64,000 nucleotides of DNA from Neobacillus jeddahensis (GTDB taxonomy: Bacteria; Bacillota; Bacilli; Bacillales; Cytobacillaceae), in NCBI RefSeq assembly GCF_000612625.1, contig NZ_CCAS010000005.1, positions 62,001-126,000 of the forward strand, read 5' to 3'. The notes beneath the pieces are model-generated. The model was given only the letters and a program-made list of their open reading frames with translations. It had not been told where the DNA came from and made no database searches. Positions within the stretch are counted from its first letter, which is position 1, and each line of letters starts with the position of its first letter. Positions 29,918-39,108 of the stretch are shown piece after piece. The translations under genes were made by a program, and so were the position numbers.

Positions 29918-31027
29918 TTATTTTACCATTTTTTCTTCTTCAGCTTTCTTTTGGAAATATTCTGCAGCAACTTGGTCGATTTCCTTTTTTAATTCTTCAA
30001 CCATCTGCGCTTCAGGCACCTTACGGACGATCTCGCCTTTTCTAAATAATAAGCCTTCACCACGAGCACCTGCAATACCAATGTCTGCTTCCCTAGCTTC
30101 ACCAGGACCATTAACGGCACAACCCAATACCGACACTTTAATCGGAGCTTTGATGGTGGAAATATATTCTTCTACTTCATTTGCAATACTAATTAGGTCA
30201 ATTTCAATTCTTCCGCAAGTCGGACAGGAAATTAATGTAGCGGCATTTGATGATAGACCAAATACTTTTAATAGCTCTCGAGCAACTTTTACTTCTTCAA
30301 CAGGGTCAGCACTTAATGAAATACGTAGAGTGTTGCCGATTCCTTTACTAATAATCGCACCTAATCCGGCAGCACTTTTTACAGTACCTGAGAAAAGTGT
30401 ACCAGATTCAGTAATTCCTAAATGTAACGGATAATCAAAAGCACGAGAAGCTTTTTCATAAGCCTCAATGGCGAGATTTACATCTGACGCCTTCATTGAA
30501 ACAATAATATCGTGAAAATCTAAATCCTCAAGGATTTTAATATGATGGAGGGCGCTCTCAACCATACCATCCGCCGTTGGATAACCATACTTTTCGAGGA
30601 TCTTCTTTTCAAGTGATCCAGCGTTTACCCCAATTCTAATGGGAATTCCCTTTTCTTTTGCTGCTTTCACAACAGCCTCAACTTTTTCCCGTTTACCGAT
30701 GTTTCCTGGATTGATTCTAATTTTATCAGCACCACCCTCAATGGCCTTAAGGGCTAATTTGTAATCGAAATGAATATCAACCACAAGGGGAATATTGATT
30801 CGTTTTTTTATTTCAGGAATGGCATCGGCGGCCCGCTCATCCGGACAAGCAACCCGAACAATTTGACAGCCCGCCTCCTCTAGGCGTTTTATTTCAGCAA
30901 CAGTTGACTCAACATCATGAGTCTTCGTTGTGGTCATACTTTGAATAATGATTTCATTGCTTCCGCCAATTGTTAAATTGCCTACTTTAATCGGTCGGGT
31001 TTTTGTGCGATGTATAATTTCACTCAC
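29918..31027 (-). CDS. ispG: 4-Hydroxy-3-methylbut-2-en-1-yl diphosphate synthase IspG
   Basis: IspG converts MEcPP to HMBPP in the MEP pathway with a [4Fe-4S] cluster. The 369-residue protein has a TIM barrel with [12 protein letters not shown] and a C-terminal cluster domain with LISCPTCGR and [11 protein letters not shown], which hold the three cysteines. The GTG at 31027 fits the B. subtilis N-terminus SEIxHRTKTRP; a TTG at 31048 would overlap its own ribosome site (GAAGGAG). Its product is the substrate of ispH in this window. Confidence 0.96.
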   Translation of the reverse strand: MSEIIHRTKTRPIKVGNLTIGGSNEIIIQSMTTTKTHDVESTVAEIKRLEEAGCQIVRVACPDERAADAIPEIKKRINIPLVVDIHFDYKLALKAIEGGADKIRINPGNIGKREKVEAVVKAAKEKGIPIRIGVNAGSLEKKILEKYGYPTADGMVESALHHIKILEDLDFHDIIVSMKASDVNLAIEAYEKASRAFDYPLHLGITESGTLFSGTVKSAAGLGAIISKGIGNTLRISLSADPVEEVKVARELLKVFGLSSNAATLISCPTCGRIEIDLISIANEVEEYISTIKAPIKVSVLGCAVNGPGEAREADIGIAGARGEGLLFRKGEIVRKVPEAQMVEELKKEIDQVAAEYFQKKAEEEKMVK

Positions 31028-31196
31028 GTGTAATTCGCTCTCCTTCAAAATGGATTCGCATAAAACAAAATAGTTTAAAACAATCCAATTGATTATTAAT
31101 CAATCAGTGAGTTCAAGAAAAAATGTTCACAGTGATTAAGTTCCATCTTATTGTATCAGCCTTTTGATATTTTTGACAAGAATAAGGATATCCTCT

Positions 31197-31532
31197 TTAT
31201 TGTGAGTAATCAGGAAAATGATATGTAATTCCAATTTGAATTTTTTCAGCTGATTGGTCAGAATTTAATTGTTGAAAATCGTCGATTAATTTCGTCATTG
31301 GAACAGGAAGTGGTTTATCTAATTGATGCTCTACAATCGAGATGAGCGTTTCACCAGGCTTTACTTTAGCATCAAAAAAAGGAATGGTCGTTTTTTTTGA
31401 TTCCACAGTGTTTGTCTCAATCTTTGCATCCACCTGTAGAGTCTTTGAGGTAGGAAGGGTACCGACGGTGAGATCAAAATAAATAACATATACGACTAGA
31501 ATAGAAAGTAGGAATCCTATCAACTTTTTCAT
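31197..31532 (-). CDS. yqfZ: YqfZ-like protein with LysM-like domain
   Basis: The 111-residue protein has an N-terminal membrane or signal segment (about 3-21) and a domain with VKPGETLISIVEHQL, the start pattern of LysM. It matches YqfZ, a forespore-expressed protein in B. subtilis. It may attach to peptidoglycan in the spore, which is an inference. The ATG at 31532 has GGAGG upstream; longer frames have no ribosome site. Confidence 0.8.
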   Translation of the reverse strand: MKKLIGFLLSILVVYVIYFDLTVGTLPTSKTLQVDAKIETNTVESKKTTIPFFDAKVKPGETLISIVEHQLDKPLPVPMTKLIDDFQQLNSDQSAEKIQIGITYHFPDYSQ

Positions 31533-31599
31533 CGGACAAGCCTCCATATAAAACGTTTGTACATTCGTATGCTTGTCCAACCAGTAATAGAACAGAAAT

Positions 31600-31628
31600 G
31601 AAAAAAATACGCCCAAATGGGGCGCATT
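31600..31628 (-). terminator. Terminator of the DUF1189 gene
   Basis: On the minus strand ATGCGCCC pairs with GGGCGTAT and is followed by seven T, directly after the stop codon at 31629. Confidence 0.82.
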
Positions 31629-32402
31629 CTAGTTTGCTTTTTTTGGTTTTGGAATTTCATTTATGGCAAGATATAAAATAATAATCACAACAAACCAATT
31701 TATGATAAAACTATTTGGTACAGAGGTTTTAATGGCAGCCATTATGGTGAAAAATACAGTTGGCAGTGTTTCGCTGTATGCAGCCATCCGCCATAATTGT
31801 CGGTAATTGAGTTTTCTGCCTAAAAGATTCTTTAGCACTAGTCCAATTAAGGCCAAAATAGATATTTCGATAAAGCTTGCGGCACTTGAAAACAAATAAA
31901 TAAATAATGAAACTATAGGAATGATAATTCCTTTCATTCCGCCTATTGTGTCAATAAAATTGACTAAGTTTTCTTTTGAAATTGTCATGCCTTCAAGCAT
32001 GGAATACGGTGATGCATCAATTCTGCCCCCTGAGGCTAGAGCGAATTTATCTTTTAACAAGGCAAATGTGTTTCCCTGGTCTTCAACATCTGATTCAGTA
32101 ATAGCACCCGTTGGATCGATAATGATGGTGAAATTATCTCTGCTAATAGTAACTGGGACAGTTGTTTCAGCAGTCAGCTGTCCATCCTTCACTGTAAAGG
32201 CTGGTGCTTCATCCGTGAGAATTGATCTTGCTGTATCAATGCCAGTGGAGAGTGCTGTGCTTAAATAAAAAATGGATGGTAGAACGGAAATGAAGGTTAG
32301 GAAAAAAACAAATAATATCGTTTTTCCGATTCCTTGAAAACGAAATAAAGCTATATCCTTTGGAGAGTAAAGACTTTTATAAAATTGTTTGAAAATATTC
32401 AT
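31629..32402 (-). CDS. DUF1189 family membrane protein
   Basis: This 257-residue protein has an N-terminal helix (about 30-50), a large extracytoplasmic domain (about 60-150) and four helices at the C-terminus (about 155-250). The DUF1189 family includes YqgB at this place in B. subtilis; a relation to maltodextrin transport has been proposed for distant members, but the function here is unknown. The ATG at 32402 is preceded by AAAGGTGG at normal spacing. Confidence 0.8.
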   Translation of the reverse strand: MNIFKQFYKSLYSPKDIALFRFQGIGKTILFVFFLTFISVLPSIFYLSTALSTGIDTARSILTDEAPAFTVKDGQLTAETTVPVTISRDNFTIIIDPTGAITESDVEDQGNTFALLKDKFALASGGRIDASPYSMLEGMTISKENLVNFIDTIGGMKGIIIPIVSLFIYLFSSAASFIEISILALIGLVLKNLLGRKLNYRQLWRMAAYSETLPTVFFTIMAAIKTSVPNSFIINWFVVIIILYLAINEIPKPKKAN

Positions 32403-32549
32403 ACAGACCACCTTTATAGAAAAAACTAAATGAATTCTTTGAATTCTATTGTAGCCTGTGACAGTGTTATATACAAGCTTGATCCATTTTGAAACCAACT
32501 GCTGTAATAGTACGTAGTAAATGAATAAGAAAGAGAAGGTGGCGGAAAA

Positions 32550-33032
32550 ATGACAATTGTCTATTGGACAGTGATATCGATATTATTTGTGGTTGCATTT
32601 GTGGGATTATTATACCCGATTATTCCAGGTATATTGTTTTTGTTAGCAGGATTTTTAGTATATGGACTATTTTTTAGCTTTGAGCCGTTTAATTGGCTGT
32701 TCTGGTTGATTCAAGGCTTATTTATTATTCTGTTGTTTATAGCAGATTATGTAGCAAATCTGATTGGAATAAAAAAATACGGTGGTTCGAAGGCTGGAAT
32801 ATGGGGGAGTACGATCGGAATCTTAATTGGCCCGTTTGTCATTCCTGTTTTCGGAATCTTAATTGGCCCGTTTATTGGAGCTATCGCAGCAGAATTAATC
32901 GTTAATAAAAGGAATTTTACTGAGAGCTTAAAAATTGGTTTTGGCTCTGTCATTGGATTTATTAGCAGCATTGTGACAAAGGCTATCATCCAGATCATAA
33001 TGATTTCATACTTTCTGCTTGTCGTTCTATAA
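32550..33032 (+). CDS. yqgC: DUF456 family membrane protein (YqgC-like)
   Basis: The 160-residue protein has five or six hydrophobic helices with glycine zipper segments typical of DUF456. A segment repeats in tandem: GILIGPFVIPV then FGILIGPFIGA (bases about 32818-32876, an almost exact 36-base direct duplication). The function is unknown. GAGAAGGTGG precedes the ATG. It matches YqgC in B. subtilis by position and family. Confidence 0.82.
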   Translation: MTIVYWTVISILFVVAFVGLLYPIIPGILFLLAGFLVYGLFFSFEPFNWLFWLIQGLFIILLFIADYVANLIGIKKYGGSKAGIWGSTIGILIGPFVIPVFGILIGPFIGAIAAELIVNKRNFTESLKIGFGSVIGFISSIVTKAIIQIIMISYFLLVVL

Positions 33033-33052
33033 AATTGTAAAGAAAACTCGCC

Positions 33053-33106
33053 GATAGGAAAATTATGCTTTCCTATCAGCTAAAAAAGCCACCTGAAGAG
33101 GTGGCC
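33053..33106. terminator. Two facing terminators between yqgC and the Fnr-like gene
   Basis: GATAGGAAA / TTTCCTATC (33053-33077) ends the plus-strand gene. GGCCACCT / AGGTGGC with a T run on the minus strand (33082-33106) ends the regulator gene. Confidence 0.78.
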
Positions 33107-33802
33107 CTAATTTAATCCGCAAATTTCAAAGGCACAATTTTGGCAATCGACCTCTTGTTTTAAATAACCTAAATCCCTCACAGTGAACTTTTGGTTTTCA
33201 TATAAAATAATCTCATTCTCGCGAAGTTCCTTTAAGGCACGTTGAATGACTTCCCTTGTTCCATAGGTTAGGTTGGCTAATTCCTGATGTGTGAGGGGTA
33301 AATCAATGAGAATTCCGTCCTCTGTTTTGACTCCATATGAATTACATAAGCGGATGAGGATAGAGTATAAGCCACCCTTTTTTCCATTCATGATTAAATC
33401 TTGGCATTTCATTTGTGCCTTTAAATACCCGGTGCTAAACCATGACACAAGGGCATTCATTGCTTCTGGGTCTGTCATAATAAAATCTTCAAACTGTTCC
33501 TTTTTAATCATAATAAGTTCACAATTTGTTAGTGCTTTAGCATAAAATTGGTAATGTGGATTGGCTTTAAATAGTTGGTATTCAACAATTAATTCTTGGT
33601 CGTTAAGGATTTTTAAAATGAATTCCTTCCCCCGTACATGGACTCTTCCGAGTGAAATACTTCCTTTAAGCAATAAATAAACATATTCGACGGGATCCTT
33701 TTCATGAAAAAGGACAGAACCTGCTTTAACCTTTTGAATGGGCTCATGTTTTTGGAAAAATTGGACCATTAAACTATATATGGAAAAAGTGCTATTTTGC
33801 AT
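33107..33802 (-). CDS. Fnr-type redox regulator with predicted [4Fe-4S] site
   Basis: This 231-residue Crp/Fnr family activator has a cyclic-nucleotide-like beta roll (about 20-115), a dimer helix and a C-terminal helix-turn-helix (LTHQELANLTYGTREVIQRAL). The C-terminus carries CQNCAFEIC, with the Cys-x2-Cys-x4-Cys spacing of B. subtilis Fnr, and the Asp of CQDLIMNGKKGG lines up with the fourth ligand Asp141 of that protein. It therefore probably senses oxygen through a [4Fe-4S] cluster. The recognition helix differs from B. subtilis Fnr, so targets may differ. The ATG at 33802 follows AAAGGAG. It is absent from this place in B. subtilis. Confidence 0.88.
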   Translation of the reverse strand: MQNSTFSIYSLMVQFFQKHEPIQKVKAGSVLFHEKDPVEYVYLLLKGSISLGRVHVRGKEFILKILNDQELIVEYQLFKANPHYQFYAKALTNCELIMIKKEQFEDFIMTDPEAMNALVSWFSTGYLKAQMKCQDLIMNGKKGGLYSILIRLCNSYGVKTEDGILIDLPLTHQELANLTYGTREVIQRALKELRENEIILYENQKFTVRDLGYLKQEVDCQNCAFEICGLN

Positions 33803-34218
33803 ATATGTCACTCCTTTACCTTAAGAGGAACAACTCACGAGTGGGGTGTTTCCACTTTTTTTAATCCCTTTGATTTGATTAAAATGAATTATGAAAAGCA
33901 TGTCAACAGGGGTATACCATGATTTGGAAGCGTTGGTGTGAAGGTATGACAAAAATCGTTGACAGACTGCTGTTTTGATGAATCATGACAATTTTTCGAA
34001 AAATAGATTAGAATTGTTTTTTTAAGAATTTCCCTCCTAGTTTAGGAATAAAAATCTTTGGAATGGGCACTTTAATTATGTTGGAATGAAAGCATTTTAT
34101 TTGAAACAATGAGTCAACTTTGGTATCTTAAGAATAAAGCTTTAGAAATATTCAAAATACATTTTGAATTTCCTAATCTAAGGCCGATTATATTAAACAA
34201 TACATAGGAGGAATTATC
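33803..34218. other. Divergent intergenic region between the Fnr-like gene and sodA
   Basis: About 415 AT-rich bases hold no gene and must contain the promoters of both neighbours. An AGTGG / CCACT hairpin followed by T7 lies at about 33841-33861. I see no clear TGTGA-N6-TCACA Fnr site. TTGAAT at 34164 with TATATT at 34189 is a weak sodA promoter candidate with 19-base spacing. Confidence 0.5.
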
Positions 34219-34827
34219 ATGGCATTTGAATTACCACAATTACCTTACGCTGAAGATGCATTAGAACCACACATTGACAAAGAAACAATGAACATTCACC
34301 ATACGAGACACCATAACACATATGTAACAAATCTTAACAATGCATTAGCAGGAAATGAAGAATTGCTTTCTAAATCTGTGGAAGAGGTTATTTCAAATTT
34401 GGATGCTGTTCCAGAAGCAGCCCGTACGGCAGTTCGCAACAATGGTGGAGGACATGCCAACCATTCATTATTCTGGCAAATCCTTTCTCCAAATGGTGGC
34501 GGTGCCCCAACCGGTGAATTAGCTGACGCGATCAACAGTAAATTTGGCAGCCTTGACAGTTTTAAAGAAGAGTTTGCTAAAGCTGCAACAACTCGTTTTG
34601 GCTCTGGTTGGGCATGGTTAGCCGTGAATAACGGTGAACTAGAAGTAACTAGCACACCAAATCAAGATTCTCCTTTAATGGAAGGAAAGTCTCCAATTCT
34701 TGGTCTTGATGTTTGGGAGCATGCTTACTATCTTAAATATCAAAACAAACGCCCAGACTATATTGCATCATTCTGGAATGTAGTCAACTGGGATGAAGTT
34801 TCAAAACGTTATAGTGCAGCAAAATAA
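34219..34827 (+). CDS. sodA: Manganese superoxide dismutase SodA
   Basis: SodA converts superoxide to hydrogen peroxide and oxygen. The 202-residue protein has the four metal ligands His27, His82, Asp164 and His168, the last two in the signature DVWEHAYY, and [11 protein letters not shown]. The glycine-rich and QDSPLMEG context favours manganese. GGAGG precedes the ATG. It stands alone with its own terminator. Confidence 0.98.
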   Translation: MAFELPQLPYAEDALEPHIDKETMNIHHTRHHNTYVTNLNNALAGNEELLSKSVEEVISNLDAVPEAARTAVRNNGGGHANHSLFWQILSPNGGGAPTGELADAINSKFGSLDSFKEEFAKAATTRFGSGWAWLAVNNGELEVTSTPNQDSPLMEGKSPILGLDVWEHAYYLKYQNKRPDYIASFWNVVNWDEVSKRYSAAK

Positions 34828-34837
34828 TGGAGTGAAA

Positions 34838-34866
34838 AAGGCAGCTTGCAAAAGCTGTCTTTTCAT
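34838..34866 (+). terminator. Terminator after sodA
   Basis: AAGGCAGCTT pairs with AAGCTGTCTT around GCAA and continues into TTTCATTTT. Confidence 0.8.
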
Positions 34867-34935
34867 TTTCTATAAAAAGTGAATAAGGAACTCGTACTTG
34901 TAAAAGACTACCCTTAAGAAAAAGGGGAGTTTTTT

Positions 34936-36153
34936 ATGGGAAAGAAATTTAAAATTCTAGGTGATGTGGTATTAACCAAAGATTTATCACTTTTGTTAAT
35001 TATAGGAGGTTTATACTCTTTGAGTGTGGCTTTGTCTAATACATTTGTGAATATTTATCTTTGGAAGCAAACAGGAAGGTACTCAGATCTTGCTCTGTAT
35101 AACCTCGCAATTGTCGTCTTACAATTGTTAACATTTATCTTAGCAGGGCGCTGGGCTAAGAAAATTGACAGGGTGATTGTGCTAAGAATTGGTGTCATCT
35201 TCTTGGCCTTGTTTTACTTAGCCGTCTTAATTACAGGAACAAGGGCAGCCACCTACTTACTTTTATTAGGGAGCCTGCTTGGAATTGGTTACGGTTTCTA
35301 TTGGCTAGCCTACAATGTCTTAACCTTTGAAATTACCGAACCAGAGACAAGAGATTTTTTTAATGGCTTTTTAGGGATCTTAAGTTCTGCCGGGGGGATG
35401 ATTGGTCCGATTGCAGCAGGGATTATCATTACGAGGCTTGAAAAATTCACTGGTTATACATTTGTTTTTGGTCTGTCGTTAGCATTATTCGCACTTGCTG
35501 TTTTTATGAGTTTCTCAATAAAACCTAGACCTGCAATGGGTAGGTACTGCTTTAAACGGATATTAGAGGAAAGAAAACTAAATGAAAATTGGCGTCTCAT
35601 TACCAATGCCCATTTCTTTCAGGGCCTTAGAGAAGGGACGTTTTTATTTGTTATCTCCGTATTCGTTTATATTTCGACGGGAAGTGAAATGGCTTTAGGG
35701 ACCTTTGGCCTGATTAATTCAGGAATATCTTTTATTGCCTATTTTTTAGCCTCGAGGATGATCAAAAAAGACTTTCGAAAAAAAGCCATCCTAATTGGAG
35801 GAATCATCTTATATGCAGCAGTCCTTCTGATTATATGGGATGTAAATTTCGTAAAATTATTAATTTATGCAGGGATGATTGCGGTTGCTTATCCAGTATT
35901 GCTCGTCCCTTATATGTCTACCACTTATGATGTCATTGGGATTGGCTGGAAAGCGGCTGAAATGAGGATTGAGTATATTGTGGTGCGGGAGATTTTCTTG
36001 AACTTTGGCAGAATTATATCCATTCTTTCTTTTTTAGCGGCCGTAACCTGGTTTAATGAGGAAAAGAGTATTCCCATTTTACTGTTGATTTTAGGTGCTG
36101 GGCATGTACTAATTTATTTATTCGTTCGGAGAGTACAATTACCAACAGCTTAA
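34936..36153 (+). CDS. yqgE: MFS transporter (YqgE-like)
   Basis: The 405-residue protein has twelve predicted membrane helices in two halves, with a cytoplasmic loop near residue 200 (FKRILEERKLNENWR) and an internal GRWAKKIDR motif A-like segment. It belongs to the major facilitator superfamily and sits where yqgE lies in B. subtilis, between sodA and pbpA. The substrate is unknown. AAAAGGGGAG precedes the ATG. Confidence 0.85.
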   Translation: MGKKFKILGDVVLTKDLSLLLIIGGLYSLSVALSNTFVNIYLWKQTGRYSDLALYNLAIVVLQLLTFILAGRWAKKIDRVIVLRIGVIFLALFYLAVLITGTRAATYLLLLGSLLGIGYGFYWLAYNVLTFEITEPETRDFFNGFLGILSSAGGMIGPIAAGIIITRLEKFTGYTFVFGLSLALFALAVFMSFSIKPRPAMGRYCFKRILEERKLNENWRLITNAHFFQGLREGTFLFVISVFVYISTGSEMALGTFGLINSGISFIAYFLASRMIKKDFRKKAILIGGIILYAAVLLIIWDVNFVKLLIYAGMIAVAYPVLLVPYMSTTYDVIGIGWKAAEMRIEYIVVREIFLNFGRIISILSFLAAVTWFNEEKSIPILLLILGAGHVLIYLFVRRVQLPTA

Positions 36154-36211
36154 TTAGTGAATAACTGCATTCAAGTTTAAAAGGTGATCAGCGAGTTAAA
36201 AAAGTTAACGT

Positions 36212-36261
36212 AAAAGGACGTATGTTAATTCATTAAGTGAATTAACATACGTCCTTTTTTT
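36212..36261 (+). terminator. Strong terminator after the MFS gene
   Basis: An imperfect palindrome with a stem of about 19 bp (AAAAGGACGTATGTTAATT and its complement) ends in eight T. Confidence 0.92.
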
Positions 36262-36675
36262 ACATTTGCAAGTGGTTGAAAAATAAAAAAATAGGAAACC
36301 AAATTTTTCTTGATAGCTCTTAGTAGTAATTGTGCCTTTTTTTCTTTAAAATGATGTAATACGGTAAATGTAGTTTGCGCCTTGATACGGAAGAGTAAGA
36401 AAGATGGTCAGAATAATATTCCATACAATAATACTCCAAAATATTTTATAATAGAAGTTGAATGATAAGTGGATTAGGGAAAGTAAAATAGAGGCTAATT
36501 AAAGGAATGCAAGGATTTATGTTCTAGAAACAGCTCCTATTTTAGTTGTTTGGAAGATTTTATGTTTCATATCGAGACAAGAACATAAAATTTATCTCGC
36601 CTAAAGGCGTTAAATCATTTTATGATAAAAGGAACTAGTTTCAAAATGGTAGTACAAGTGGGAGGATTGTCCAGA
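36262..36675. other. Long leader region upstream of pbpA
   Basis: This AT-rich gap of about 410 bases has no gene. TATAAT near 36445 could be a -10 element but lacks a good -35. An inverted repeat TTTATGTTCT (36516-36525) / AGAACATAAA (36580-36589) and a small GCCTAAAGGC hairpin at about 36600 suggest a structured RNA leader. Confidence 0.4.
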
Positions 36676-38838
36676 TTGAAGAAAAGTAAGCAGAAAAAAA
36701 AATCAAATATTTCATTCAGATTGAACTTAATCTTTTTTTGCGTCTTTATATTATTTGCTACATTAATTTTAAGACTAGGAATAGTACAAATTGTTTTTGG
36801 TGAAGATTACAAACGGGAAATCGAACAAAAAGAGGTTGTACCCATCAATTCATCAGTCCCTCGTGGGAAAATATATGATACCAATGGAAAATTAGTGGTT
36901 GGAAATACGCCTTTAAAAGCAATTACTTATACACGCTCCACTTCAGTTAAACAGGATGAAATGTTAGATATTGCTAAAAAATTAGCTAATCTGATTAGTA
37001 AAGACTCCGAAGAAGATTTCAAATTAATAACAAAAAGAGATCGCCAAGACTATTGGATTATGAACCACCCAGATGAAGCCACTGCAAAAATAAAGAAAGC
37101 AGATAAAGAAAGATTAGAGAAAAAAGAGTTGGATAAAAAGGAATATGATAAAGAAATATATGATTTAACGAGGGAAAGAATTACTGAGGAAGAATTAAAT
37201 TCCTTTTCTAAGCAAGAGCTCGAAGTATTAGCTATATTTCGTGAGATGTCAAGTGGAACAACGCTGTCACCTCACATCATCAAAAACAAAAATGTGACAG
37301 ATGAAGAATATGCGATTGTCAGTGAACACTTGGATACTTTACCAGGGGTAGATACCACATCTGACTGGGATCGATATTTTGCCTTTAAAGATGATAAGGG
37401 AAATGGCCCTTTGAGCTCAGTTTTAGGAAAGGTGACTAGCTCAAAAGAGGGATTGCCAAAAGACAGTCTTGATTATTTATTGTCTAAAGGATATAGCAGA
37501 AATGATCGTGTCGGTAAGAGCTATATTGAGAGCCAATATGAAGATGTTCTCCAAGGTCAAAAGGAAACGGTAAAGAACGTGACAGATAAAGCAGGTAATG
37601 TTTTGGAATCTCAGGTATATCGAGAAGGAAAGAGTGGGAATGACTTAGTATTGTCCATTGATATCGAGTTTCAAAAAAGGGTGGATGAGATTATTGAACA
37701 GAAACTAGGGAGTGCTAGAGCAGGTCAGCCCTACATGGATCGGACCTTGGTTTCTGTCATGAATCCAAAAACCGGAGAGATGCTTGCGATGTCGGGCAAA
37801 CAATATGTGAAGGATAAAGAAACAAACAAAACAGAGGTACAGGATTTTGCATTAGGAAACATGACAACTTCTTATTCAATGGGGTCGGCTGTAAAAGGAG
37901 CAACTGTTTTAACAGGTTATCAAACAGGTGCCATCAAACCAGGGGACTACCTTAATGATAGACCATTAAAGTTTAAAGGAACCCAGGTAAAGAAATCCTG
38001 GAATACCAGTGGATTTGGTTCAATCAATGATTTATATGCATTAAAAAGATCCTCAAATGTATACATGTTCTTAACGGCGATGAAAATTGGTGGTCAACAA
38101 ACGTATGTTCCTAATGGACCATTAACGATCGATAAAGTTGCGGCCATTAATACATTTAGAAAAAATTTCGCTGAATTTGGGTTAGGGATAAGAACAGGTA
38201 TAGACCTTCCTGGAGAACAAACAGGTTACGGTGGCGGACAAATCCCGGCCGATGCTGGTAAGGTGCTCGATTTTGCAATCGGACAATATGATACCTATAC
38301 ACCACTGCAGCTTGTTCAGTATATCTCAACGATTGCCAATGGTGGATATCGGATTCAACCACATATAGTTAAAGAGATCCATGAACCGAATAATACGGGG
38401 GAACTCGGACCGATTATTGAGGAGATAGCCCCAACTGTTTTAAATAGAATTGACATGAAAGATAGCTGGATTGACCATGTTAAGGATGGCTTAGAATTAG
38501 TTGTTAATGATCCACAAGGGACAGGATATGGTACGATTAAAAATAAACAATATAAGATCGCTGGTAAAACTGGAACAGCCCAAGCCTTATATGATGGCCC
38601 CTTAGGTGGTCACCCAATGCTATGGAATGTGACCTTTGTTGGCTATGCTCCCTACGATAATCCTGAAATAGCGGTTTCCGTTGTTGTTCCATGGTCTACT
38701 ACTGATGCTACACATGTTAATTTAGAAATCGCTGATGAAGTTTTTAAAGCCTATTTTGAATTAAAAGAGAAGCATTTAAATGAAGGAAAAACGGGTTCAG
38801 AAGGAACAGAAGGTACTCAAACGATCGATAATAATTAA
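36676..38838 (+). CDS. pbpA: Penicillin-binding protein 2A, transpeptidase PbpA
   Basis: PbpA is a class B transpeptidase that cross-links peptidoglycan for the rod shape in B. subtilis. The 720-residue protein has an N-terminal anchor (about 16-38), a dimerisation domain with SSVPRGKIYDTNG, and a transpeptidase domain with active-site SAVK (in GSAVKGATVLTG), SSN and KTGTA. I chose TTG at 36676, eleven bases after GGGAGG; an ATG at 36622 lacks a ribosome site. It is a single gene closed by a terminator. Confidence 0.95.
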   Translation: MKKSKQKKKSNISFRLNLIFFCVFILFATLILRLGIVQIVFGEDYKREIEQKEVVPINSSVPRGKIYDTNGKLVVGNTPLKAITYTRSTSVKQDEMLDIAKKLANLISKDSEEDFKLITKRDRQDYWIMNHPDEATAKIKKADKERLEKKELDKKEYDKEIYDLTRERITEEELNSFSKQELEVLAIFREMSSGTTLSPHIIKNKNVTDEEYAIVSEHLDTLPGVDTTSDWDRYFAFKDDKGNGPLSSVLGKVTSSKEGLPKDSLDYLLSKGYSRNDRVGKSYIESQYEDVLQGQKETVKNVTDKAGNVLESQVYREGKSGNDLVLSIDIEFQKRVDEIIEQKLGSARAGQPYMDRTLVSVMNPKTGEMLAMSGKQYVKDKETNKTEVQDFALGNMTTSYSMGSAVKGATVLTGYQTGAIKPGDYLNDRPLKFKGTQVKKSWNTSGFGSINDLYALKRSSNVYMFLTAMKIGGQQTYVPNGPLTIDKVAAINTFRKNFAEFGLGIRTGIDLPGEQTGYGGGQIPADAGKVLDFAIGQYDTYTPLQLVQYISTIANGGYRIQPHIVKEIHEPNNTGELGPIIEEIAPTVLNRIDMKDSWIDHVKDGLELVVNDPQGTGYGTIKNKQYKIAGKTGTAQALYDGPLGGHPMLWNVTFVGYAPYDNPEIAVSVVVPWSTTDATHVNLEIADEVFKAYFELKEKHLNEGKTGSEGTEGTQTIDNN

Positions 38839-38852
38839 AGAAATCGACTTTA

Positions 38853-38922
38853 CCCTTTTAGGGAGACTAAAAAGACGAACATGATGTTAATGTTCCGAAA
38901 GTCTTCCTAAGAGGGTTTTTTT
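38853..38922 (+). terminator. Terminator after pbpA
   Basis: A long branched hairpin begins with CCCTTTTAGG and ends with CCTAAGAGGG, encloses AAGAC / GTCTT and GAACAT / ATGTTC pairings, and is followed by seven T. Confidence 0.82.
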
Positions 38923-38997
38923 ATGTTTTTGAATCTTAAGGCCAATTTATGTAGAAGATAAAATATCCTTATCCTATTTACAGGGTATTAATCTAAC

Positions 38998-39059
38998 TTT
39001 ACAAAACCTTTACATTCAATTCAAACACGCTTTACAGTTATACCTTATTCTTATATATG
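38998..39059 (+). promoter_or_regulatory. Pho box (four PhoP repeats) and promoter of pst operon
   Basis: TTTACA (38998), TTTACA (39009), TTCAAA (39020) and TTTACA (39031) begin exactly 11 bases apart, the helical phasing of PhoP dimer sites in Bacillus (TTAACA repeats). The last repeat doubles as -35, with TATATG 17 bases later as -10. This is the phosphate-starvation promoter of pstS. Confidence 0.9.
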
Positions 39060-39108
39060 TAAGGCAGACAAACATTATCACCACCAAATTTTAGGGGGAA
39101 TAAAGGAA

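Noticed and set aside
33924-33945. TTGGAAGCGTTGGTG as a cre site near sodA
   Set aside because: The left half matches but the right half has several mismatches to the cre consensus.
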